This document shows, in pieces, positions 11,072 to 21,800 of a stretch of 64,000 nt of DNA (positions are counted from its first letter, which is position 1; every line of letters starts with the position of its first letter). The notes beneath the pieces were generated by a model. It was not told the origin of the DNA. It did no database searches and saw only the letters and a program-made list of their open reading frames with translations. The position numbers and the translations under genes were made by a program. Source of the DNA: Certhia americana (Eukaryota > Chordata > Aves > Passeriformes > Certhiidae); NCBI GenBank assembly GCA_018697195.1, contig CM031873.1, positions 652,299-716,298 on the forward strand, in the 5' to 3' direction.

Positions 11072-12688
11072 TTGGAAATAAACCAACTTTTAATATTTTA
11101 CAATTACATTAAAAGTTCTCTACACAGTATTTTACAGATCAGCACAGAATTTACACAGATTTGTTGAGGCTCCACAAATGCACAAAGACGACCCTGAAGA
11201 CCCTTTGGAATTCTTGCATTTCCAGAAAGCATCAGAGGGAAAAACCCTCACCAGGATTCCAAGTCCCTGGAGTTTGTGCTCGGTTTTGTTCATGGGATGG
11301 AAATTCTCTTCTCCAGGATTGCTGTAGGGCTGAGTGAACCCAGAGGGATTTCTGTCCTGGCAGGGATTTAGCCCCAGATCCCAGGATCCCAAAGAGCAGA
11401 GTTTGCAAGATTAAGGTGCTGCTTTAAAGCCCTGAACAAAAACAACCCCCTGCCAAATTCCAGCCACATGGGAGAGAACACCCCACAAACCCTGTTTGGG
11501 GAAGGAAAAGTCAGGGAGAAAAACTTTTCCAAGGGCGTGGAAAGAGCCACTCAAATCTGATTCTGATCCCTTGAGCCTTTTGGCTTAAAATAGTGATGGA
11601 GAGGAGTGCCCAGGCATCCTGCGAGGAGGGGACAGCCCAGCAGGGTCTGGCACTGCCAAGGGACAGGACGGACACTGCTCCACACACTTGGATTAGCTGG
11701 GTGCTCCTGGAGCCCAGCTGAGGCCAGGGAAGGGGGGTCCTTGCTGGGAGACTAACCTGGCTCTGCTCTGGGGTGGGGCCAGGGCTCCTGCTTGTGCCCA
11801 AGGGAGGCTTCACCCCTCAGGAGGGGCTTTCCTTGGGTGCCCAGGGCAGCACCAGACTGGGGTGGTGGATTCAAGCAGGAGGGGGAGGCACAGAGGCCTC
11901 AGGAATGCTGGCACCTCTGGGATCTCCCCATCTCTGGCCTTGGCAGGAGCTGCAGCTGAGCAGGAGCTGGAGTGGGAATACAGCTCAGGGCTGGAATCCT
12001 GCAGGAATAGGGAATTCCTCTCCTGGATGTACAGGAAATACAGGTGGTGGATGCAGGATTGCAGGATTGCCTATTGCACTCAGTTCCCTGGGACACAGCC
12101 AGCCCGCACTGCAGGATCCCTGTGCTGCCTCCCTGCAGGACACTCCACCCTCAGGAGGGAAGGGAAACCTTGAGAAACCTGTCCCCAACCCAAAAAGCCA
12201 TCCTGAGCATCCTCGACCTGTCACAGGTGAAACAGCACCAGGACATTTTAGCAGCACAATGGGATCTGGAATTCCTGATGGGATCTGGAATTCCCGTGCA
12301 CCAAGGGATGCCTGACCCCACTGAGCCAAGGACATCCCAGTCCCCAGATATCCCCCCACGAGCTCACCCTTTCCCCATAGCCCACCTGCACCATTTTCTG
12401 ACAGGGAATATCCCTGTCCTTGCCCTGCCCTCACACCACATCTGCTGATCCACCGGGAGCTGTCCAGGAACCACCTCCCTGCCCCCCTGAGGAACCCCCC
12501 GAGACACCAGAGTCCCAATTCCTGAGGAATGGGAATCCTGCAGCAGGAGCAGCTCAGCCACCACACGGACACCACAGCCACCCTTCAGCTGCAGGAGCAG
12601 CAAGGACAAGCAGGACTGGGTGTCCTCTTCCTTCTCCTGAGCCTGGAGTGGTGTGGGATGGAGTCTGGTCTGGAGGGACACGGCTCCT
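11072..12688 (-). other. Probable PIK3R5 3' UTR
   Basis: From the TAG to the candidate cleavage site is about 1.6 kb without coding similarity. The last 100 bases become AU-rich on the minus strand, as is usual near a 3' end. The extent is inferred from the poly(A) signal alone; no transcript evidence is available. Confidence 0.55.
11089..11094 (-). terminator. Putative poly(A) signal ATTAAA of PIK3R5
   Basis: On the minus strand the sequence reads aaaatATTAAAagttgg within a U-rich context. About 40-50 bases further on comes the G/U-rich stretch gggtgggtgggaggtgtggg (about 11028-11040), a plausible downstream element. Cleavage would fall near 11070. Confidence 0.55.
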
Positions 12689-12830
12689 CTACGGCAGTGC
12701 CCCGCTGAAGGTGGCAATGGGCAAACACAGCAGGGACTGGAACTCGCAGGGGTCCTGGGGAGGTGCAGGGGAGCCTCTTGGTGCCAGGGGGTCACTGTCC
12801 CTGGGCTTGTAGCACAAGGAGATCTCACAC
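12689..12830 (-). CDS. PIK3R5: PIK3R5 coding exon 18 (stop codon)
   Basis: Last base of codon 836, then residues 837-882 and TAG at 12691-12689. The acceptor is gttcccctgcag. It opens [12 protein letters not shown], has a short proline-rich spacer, and ends with the diagnostic C-terminus [16 protein letters not shown] 23-bp minisatellite starts 61 bp upstream of the exon, inside the intron. Confidence 0.96.
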
Positions 12831-15800
12831 CTGCAGGGGAACACCAGGGAAAAACCTCTGAGTGAGGTGTGGGCTGGGAACCTGCAGGGCAGTGGGAATG
12901 GGGCTGCAATCCCAGTGGGAATGGGGCTGCAATCCCAGTGGGAATGGGGCTGTAATCCCAGTGGGAATGGGGCTGCAATCCCAGTGGGAACGGGGCTGCA
13001 ATCCCAATGGGAATGGGGCTACAATCCAAGTGAGAATGGGGCTGCAATCCATTTGGGATTGGGGCTCCAATCCCAACAGGAATGGGGCTGCAATCCCAGC
13101 AGGAATCAGCTCAATCCTTAACAGGACTGAAGTCTGAGCACTGAGAGCTCAGGACTTTCAGCTGGCTCAGGCTGCGACCTCAGGCAGCATCACCCTTGCA
13201 GGGCATTTGCAGGAATTCACCAGGATAAATGAGAACTTCTGCATCCCCCAAGTTTTGGGAAAAGGAAGAGTTCCTTTAGCATCTCATGAACTCCATCAAC
13301 CCCCTGAGTTTCACAACAACCAAGTTAAACACTTCTCTTCAGGGTTATTTAAGATCCCAAATATTTTTCTGCTGGAGGCAGCATCACTTTGCAAAGTTCT
13401 GCTCAATCTAAGGGTGGAGTTAAAATTTTGGTACATTTTTAAAACCAATGGTTCAAACCCATGGATTGACCTCTTGTGCTCATGGAAACTCCATCACCTG
13501 GGGAGCCAGGTTGGTGCCCTGGGGACAGCATTGATGGGTGAACAGTGCCATGAACATTTCCTGCTTTAGCCCAGACTCCCACGAGGATCCTGAGTTCCCT
13601 CTGCAGTGGGGATGCCAAAGGAGGGGAAAGCCCAAAGGAGGGGACAGCCCAAAGAAGGTCCAGAAGGTGAAGGCTCTGCTGACCCAAAGGAGGTTTTGGG
13701 GGTGAAGGCTCCCAGAGCTCTCCCAACACCTCCTTTATGCCCCACAACCTCTGGCTCATGGCTGCTCGTGCTGGAACAGGAAACTTTGGGGTTGAAAGTT
13801 GACAGGGGACCACGCTTTAGACTGTGGGACTTCCTGAGGGTGAACTCCTGCTGGGATCTGAGCAGGAGCATCCATCCAAGCTGAGCTCAGAGCCCCCACT
13901 GGGCCAGCCCCCCATTCCCACCCATGGCCAGGGACAGGTCAAGATGTCCCATCCCAGCAGCTCCCACCTGGTCACGCTCTGCAGGATCTTCTGCTCATCC
14001 TGGTCCAGGCACACAGCGAAGGAGGACTGGACCCCGATGATCTGGACCTTGTCCACTTTGATCTGGGACACGCTGATCTGCTGAGAGGAAAGGCTGCAGT
14101 GAGGGAGCTGCTGCCTCAGCGCATTCCCTGGGCTGGGAAGGGGAGGTGGGGACAAAAAGATCCCCCAAGGAGCTGCTCCCTCCAGCCCTGCTCCCCTCCC
14201 AGCTGGGCCTCATCTCCCCGGATGTAAAAACTCCAGGGTTGGAGTTACCTGATTGAAACTTTTCTTGGATTTGGAGTTCTGCCTCTTGACCACCTCGGTC
14301 ATGGTTAAATTGAGACATTCTGTCTTCGAGACTGCAACAAAAGGAAACTGCCATGACCTGGGGCTCTGTTTCCCCCGTGGGAAACTGCCCCACAGGGTCC
14401 CTGCACTTCTCAAAGCATCCCAGAACTGGAGCTCCAGCAGGATCCCACTGCTAAAAGTCCTCTGTAATTCCAGCTGCTTCCCAAACACAGCGAGAGAGAA
14501 CATTTAACCACCTTGGGCTGCAAACAGGAGGAAAACCACTGCCCATCACCGTGAGGAAAGTCTGACTCCTCCGGCGAGAGCCCACCCGGAGAACTCTCCT
14601 CGTGCCTGGAATTACAGTGACATCCTGTGGTCAAAGTGAGCAGGAAAACCAACGGAGCCCAGGGGATCTGAGTCCTCTTGGAAGGCCGAGATCCAGGGAG
14701 AGATTCCTCCCCACAGAGGAGCTGAAGGCACCCCTGCTGCAAACCCTGAACTAGAGCAGGAACATCCAACTCAGCATTTGGAAGGTGAGAAAGCCATTCC
14801 TGATGTTTTCCTCCCAGGACTGGCTGCATGGGTGGGGAGGGACAGGAGGGACAGTGTGAATGGACACTCAGGGATGTCTCCTGTGTGGTACAACACCCAT
14901 TCCTCCAATTATCCTGCTGACAAACACCTGCCAGGCACCAGGAACACGAGGAAAAAAGGCCTAAACCCCTTCAGAACTGGATGTGTCTGATGGCCAAACC
15001 AGCAGCTCTTAAACAAGAGCAGACCAAAGACACGCATGGACCGAGAGCCTCGGAGCCTGCCAAAGGCTCAGAGCTTGATTAATTGGAAACCTGATTAGTA
15101 AAAAAGGTTTCTGTGGCCAAGTCAGGTGGCTGAGAGCTGTGTCTGAGCTGCAGGAAGGGCTCCAGGCTGCAGCAGCAGCTCAGGAAGGGTGTGCTGAGAG
15201 ATGTACGTGAGGCAGGGCTGCTGTGGATGCAGGACCTGGCCCGTGCTCCTGCTTCGCCTGAAGAATTTTACCTGTTGCTCTTCCTTGCTAAATAAGCATT
15301 ATTCTGGATAGCCTCACTCTCCAGTGACCACCCTGGTGTTTGAGCCATCCCAGCCCCATCCCTAGTGGATGTTTTTGCAGCTGGAAGCTTTGGGACAGTG
15401 GGACAGGACACGCTCTTTGTCCCTGCCGTGGTGCTGAGGATTGGCACACACCCACGGTGTGTGCTGTGTTACAGCACAGCTGAGGGGACATCAGGAGGCT
15501 CCCACGTGTCTCCTGCTTTGCTCATTTGCTCCAGCCAGGAGATCCATCCCGTTCCCTGGCTCCCCCAGTGCCCCCCACCCTTCTTTGGGCACGCGGGATC
15601 CCTGCACCCACCGAGCTCCTCGTGCTTCCTGCAGGCCTTGCTGAGGTTGACAGACGTGCAGACCTTCTCCACATCATTCCAGTGACTCCTGCCACTGGCA
15701 GCTGTCTGCAGGGGCCACCCAGGGAGAGAAGCACACAAACATTGAGCTTGGAAAAACCCTTGAAGGTCAAGTCCAACCCTAAATCTGACCCAAGTCCTTA

Positions 15801-18800
15801 AGCACCAACCCTACATCTCACCCTATATGAAGGCTCCAACACTGCCCTGGGCAGCTGTGCAGGGCTGGAAAGCTCTTTTGGTGAAGAAATATTCTCTAAA
15901 ATCCAATCTCAACTTCCCTTGGCCCATCCTGAGGCTGTTCCTTCTCCTTCTGTCCCTGTTCCCTGGCAGCACAGCCCGACCCCCCCGGCTGTCCCCTCCT
16001 GGCAGGGAGTTGTGCAGAGCCACAAAGTCCCCCCTGAACCTCCTTTGGTCCAGGCTGAGCCCCTTTCCCAGCTCTCTCAACCCCTCCTGGGGCTCCAGCT
16101 CCTTCCTCAGCTCTGCTCCCTTCCCTGCAGACCCCCTCCCTCAGTGTCCTTCCTGTCCTGAGTGTCCCAGAGCTGTCCCCAACACTGGAGGTGTCCCAGC
16201 AGTGCCAACACAGACCTTGCTGTATGCAATCTGTAGTGTCAGTGGGATTGCTTCCCTGTCTCCATCTATTCCCAGTCTTTTGCTGCCTGGACCTGCAGGG
16301 AACAAGGAGCAAACATCACATGGGAGCTTTTCATCCCCAGCCTCGCCTGGCTGCTAACACAGCAGCACACCCAAAACCTGCAGAAAGGGCAAAAGGGCTC
16401 GTTGAGCACAGCTGTGGGGCAAAAGGGCAAAAAAACATAGAAAAGGCGGCTTAAAAGCAGCAGAAAGCAAAGAATCCAGAGAGGAATTACAAGACCAAAC
16501 CACTCTGCAGAGCTGAAAGTGGCTCTGGCTGAGCTGGTGCCGAGGGGTCAGAGCTCCAGGGAAAACACAGAGCAGAAAGGGCCACAGCCAGCTCCTGTTT
16601 GTTCAGGCAGATTTCTGCCCACATCACATTAACCCTCCTGAAACACTGGGCCTGACATTTCCCAACTGAGTTTTCCCCCCCCGGATAATTTTTTGCAGCT
16701 GTGAAGTGGTGCCAGACGAGCCAAGGAGGAAAACACCAGATTCAGCACCGGCTGTTTCATGAGTTGGAGGGAAGAGCTCTTTGCCCAAGCCTGATTTAGG
16801 GGGAGCATTTCATAGGGGGGAATGTTATGGGCTCTGCTTCAAAGGGCAAGTGCAGCTCACACCGACACAGTTGGTTAAAGCCACGAGGAACGTGCCCAGG
16901 TGCAATATTGGGGGTTGGCCATGAGGTGTCTGTGTGAGCTGAGCTTCACCACAGCATCCCAGTAGGATGCTGGATTCATCCCATCCCGGGAGGAACTGCA
17001 GCCAGACGTTCCTGCTGCTGCTCCTGCTCTCTTCACAGCACTAACGTTATAAATTCGTAGCATTAAAGTACAAAAAATGACATGCAGAAGGCTCCAAACA
17101 CACACACAAACCTGGCTTGGCCCAGTAAAATAAGGAGATGAAAGAGGGATTTTATAAATTACATTTTCGGACAAAGCACAAAGAGCAAGCAAGAAAAAGG
17201 AAGGATAAAGAGCTGCATTTGGCAGGTGCTGAGGAGAGGAAGGAAATGAGCTTGGAGATGATTTATTGTAAATCCATTCGAGGGTTAAGGGCAGCACAAA
17301 CAACCAGGCATTGCCATGGTTCCACTCCTGGAGGGAATACAGAACTGGGATGTTTCTCTCCCAACCTGGTTCAGTCTCCTCCTGCACCCCAAACCACCCC
17401 AGCCCCTCCCAAACCGTCCCAAACCTTCCCAACAATTCCCAAACCTTCCATTCCCAAACCTTCCCTTCCCAAAACCTTCCCAATTCCATTCCCAAACCTT
17501 CCCAAATCTTCCCAAACCTTACCCAATCTTCCCAAACCTTCCCAAAACCTCCCAAACCTTCCCTTCCCAAACCTTCCCAAACCTTCCCAAACCTTCCCTT
17601 CCCAAACCTTCCCTTCCCAAACCTTCCCTTCCCAAACTTTCCCAAACCTTCCCTCCCCTCCCCATGCCAGGTGGGGATGCAGAAGCAGCTGCAGACCTGA
17701 GGCCTTGATGGCCCTCGTGGCTGCTGAGTGCCCCAGCTCCAGGGAGTGGATGAAGACCTCGGTCCTCTTCTCCCCCCCGATGAAGGTCAGCTGCCAGGGG
17801 ACAAGAGGGGACATGTGGGGTGAGGGCACCCAGCCCAGCCAGGCAGCCTTCACCCCTCTCAGCCCTTAGGAAATGGGTCAGGTTGGGAAAATCCTTCCAT
17901 GTTTTCAAAGCACCTTTGGGTGGCACCTGCCTTTAGCCAGACTTCAGACTGTCTGGACAGACCCCCAAAACAACCCAATCCCTTCATTTTCACTTAAAAC
18001 TCCACAGCCTGCTGGAAAAAAAAACACCACCAGCCAACAGCAGGGTCTGGGAATTGCTTTGGGAGCACAAATACATGGAAGATTAGCAGCTCTGCTCACC
18101 TGCTGCAGCTGCTCCCCCAAAACAGGGGTTGCAGCCCCAAATTCACACCTGCCCCAGGCACACAGCGGGGTGTGGAAAACTCTCCCCATGCAGGGGCTTG
18201 GCTGGGGTAGCAGAGCTCTGGAGTGTCACCCTGCTTCTTGCATGTTTTCATTCAACCTTCTGATGTTTATGGATTCCTAGAATTGGTTCTCACACGTGTT
18301 TTTGTAAACAATAGTTGTTTTCTGCATTCCTCTCTGGAGGAAATGAGAAATGATAGACCTTCTCATTGACCGGTGCGGTCAGAGAGGTGTAAACCTCTCT
18401 CTCCAATCACTGAACACTTTTGTAATAATATATAAGTCAAAATCTCATAATAAACTTCCTCTTTTTACTCTCATCTTTGTAAAAAGCTGTCATGCACTTG
18501 TAGTTCATTTCTTGTTGAATAGCAACACTGGAGATGTTCCAGCGACGTGGAAAACCTGGCAGCACTGTCAGGAGCTGCTTTGTGCCATGGAGAAAGTTTT
18601 CCATGGGGTGGAAAACTTCTTGTGGAGCTGCTCTCAGTCCCTGAGCCAGGAGCATCAGCCAGGGCACCATGGACACCCAAGGGGACCGAGCTCTGCCTCG
18701 GCAGCAGGTGGTGGCTGTGCCAACCTCCAGAGCATCCCAGGCAGCTCCTGGCCAGTGGCACAGGCACAGCCATCCCTCTTTTCCCTCACCAGGCCGGGCT

Positions 18801-21800
18801 GAGCCCTCTGCCCACCTCGGTCTGGTAGAGCTGCAGCAGCACGGGGCGTGTGGCGAAGCGGCAGTAGTAGAGGATCATATCTGCCAGGATGGGCAGCTGC
18901 TCCTGGGAGTCCTCCTGGGCCTCAGCCTCGGGCTTGGCACACTGGGGTGGCAAAAGGGTCAGAAAGGTCACGGGGCAGGTGGCACCTCCAGCCACAACTG
19001 CCCACCCCACCCCATTGGGGATGGAAACCTCCTGCTGACCACCAGCAGCCCGAACTCCATCCCATGGCCGTGGGGCACAGCAGAAGCTCCCCAAGCAGCT
19101 CCCTGGGGAAGGAGCAGACCCCGCCCTGCCCGTGGCACACACCCACCTGGCACAGGACATCCATGGGCAGGTTCATCAGCCCCAGGACGTTGCGCTCGTA
19201 CCAGGGGTCCAGCAGGCCGAGGTAACGGGAGATGTCGTTGGTGCTGCTCTCCATCCCGGCCAGGGAGGGGTCCTAAAACCAGACACCCCAGGGTCACCCC
19301 GAGGGTCCCCTCAGCCTGCCCCACTTCACACAGCACCCCCGGTGCCACCGCGGCGAGGGAACACCCACCTGTGGCCGTGGCAGGGTGTCCCCCAGGGATG
19401 GCGAGGGGTGAGGGTGCATCTGCGGGGTCGCTGGGGCCGCGCAGCTCCTCTTCACGGGCACGTAGAAGAACTGCAGCCTGAAGTACCGTGTCAGCGAGGG
19501 GCAGGAGCTCTCCCGGAGCCTGCGGAGGTGCAGAAGGCTCAGCGTAGCGTCCCGACAGGCCGAGGCACCGGCGGCCACCCCGGCAGGCTCACCTGAGCTG
19601 GCGGTAGGCGCGGGCCACCTTGCCCGAGATGCGATCCGAGCCGAACACCACCACGCGCAGCGTGGCCACCTTGGCATCCTCATCACAGCTGAGGAAGGGG
19701 CGCCGGGGGAGCCCGAGGGGCCGGGGGGCGACCGTCGGGGACCCGCGCTGGCCCGGGCCGTGCTGCGGCAGCGAGAGCGCGCGGCGGGAGCGCGCAGGGA
19801 TGCGCGGCTGAGCCGGGGACGCGCACAGGCTCTCGGCGCGCCGCAGCGGCAGCGAGCAGGGCCCCGCACAGTCCCGCAGCTCCCGGCGCAGCACCAGCTG
19901 CTGGCTCTTGTTCTTGAGCAGTTTGTAGAGCCTGTTGGTCAGCGACTGGCGCTGTTTGGGGCGCGGCCCGTCCGCCCGCAGCTCCGACCGGCCCGGCACG
20001 TCCAGCGGGCTCTCGTCGCTGTCCTCGGCGTAGCCGCTGTCCATGCAGTCCTTCAAACTGGACACGAACGACTTCAGGGACTGCCTGGAGACCACCGTCA
20101 GCTCCGAGATGGACTCCTTGGAGGAGGTGAAGAGAGACACCCGCGAGGGTCTGGAGCCCTCCTCGGACAGCACGGAGTACACAGAGTCACTGGAGATGGC
20201 ACAGAGAGGGGACAGCAGCGAGTCCTGCTCAGGGGAGCCGCCGTCGGTCTCCACATCCTCCTCCTCTTCCTCCTCATCCACCTCCTCGTTCTCTGAGGCC
20301 AGGGGCTCAGCAGCGCTGCACTCCTTGCTGAGGACATCGTTGAGGATGTCTGAAAGCAAGCAGAGGGAGGAGGTGTCTGCCACGGGCTCCAGCAGAGCCA
20401 CTGCAAACGTGGTGACCTCAGACACGACTGCCACTCCTCGTGGCCAAAGCTCTCCTCCATCCTGGTGCCAAGCAAGGAGCTGGAAACCCCCTCCCCAGTG
20501 ATGTTAGATTTCCACAAAAGGCTCAGTTGCAATGCTGAGAAAAGTGTGTTTCTCCCCTCGAGGTTCTGCTGCATTGCATCTGACTAGTCTGTTCCCAAAT
20601 TATCTTTAAGTGCGTTTATCAAATCCTCTAAAATTCATCAAAGTTACTAAAACAACAATAATACTAAACTAAAAAAAAAAATCTTCAAAACCCCTAAAAA
20701 CCAATCAAACTAAATCAAAACCAAAAGTACTAAAAAACTAGTAACAAAAAATAAAAACACTCAATAAAAAAACACCTAAGCTTTAACCACTTTTCCAAAA
20801 ACCCTCATAAAACTTAAATTAAAAAAAATCAATCAACCAATTAAACAACGCATAAAAATATAAACAGCAATCTTTAAAATATATAGTTAAAGTTATAATA
20901 TGAACAATAAACAGTTTTTATGTAATGGTATTAATTCAGTGTTCTAAAGTTCCTTTCCCCTACAAGGCTCTGGCTGGGTTCTCAGAAGGCAAATCCCAGT
21001 TGGGCTTTTCCTTCCTTCCTTCCTTCCTTCCTTCCTTCCTTCCTTCCCTCCACATCCTGATCTGGGTTTAACCCGAGGGCAGGAGCAAAGCCAAGCCTTT
21101 GGCTGCTCAAACCCCAAACTGACCCAACCCTGGCTCCCTGTCAGGGCTGCAAACCCTCAGCCACAGCTCTGCTCCCACCTGCTGGGGCCAGCGGGGGAAG
21201 GAACGCGGAGCCTTCCCAAAAACAGGTGAGGTCCTTCCAGGAATGGGGAAGCTGGAGGCGCCAGCTCAGCACAAGGGGGACTTTCTGCTTCTCCAAAACT
21301 GCTGTCCCCGACAAAAGTCCCTGACTCACCGAAGGTGTCCTGGTCCCAGCTGTAGGTGTAGCAACGTGCGGGGGGGATGGGGATGGGGTGCAGCTTGCGA
21401 GGCTGGGCCTCACCTGTGGAGAGAGGAGGGACAGCAGGTGGTTTGCAGGGCCCCCTCTGATGCTTTAGGTTTGAGCTGTTATAGTTTTTTAGACTCTGTG
21501 CTGTTTTGGTGAGTAGTTTAAGGTTTCATATTCAGTGCTACTCAGCTCTCTTCGCAGTGTAGATTGACAAAACAATTCCTTCTCTAGTTTGATGTCAAGG
21601 ACAACTTTCAAGCTCAAGAACAAAACCAACGGTGAAGTGAGAAGGAAGAACAAGGAGGATGGAGCTTCATAACCTGAAGCTGTAATTGGACAATTAATTC
21701 TAAACTCCTGATGGACCAGAACTTATAAAAATGTGAGACCTTGTGACCCGGGGAGCCATTTTTGTGACCACTTTGGGGCATACTGGTGTGGTCCAGCTGG

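Noticed and set aside
15896..16312. Minus-strand frame through a CR1 element as a gene
   Set aside because: It reads the 3' untranslated part of a CR1 LINE; the true coding exon nearby (16216-16292) is in another frame.
19760..20501. Plus-strand open frames of 150-180 residues
   Set aside because: They are antisense shadows of the GC-rich PIK3R5 exon 9. The minus-strand frame carries the recognisable protein.
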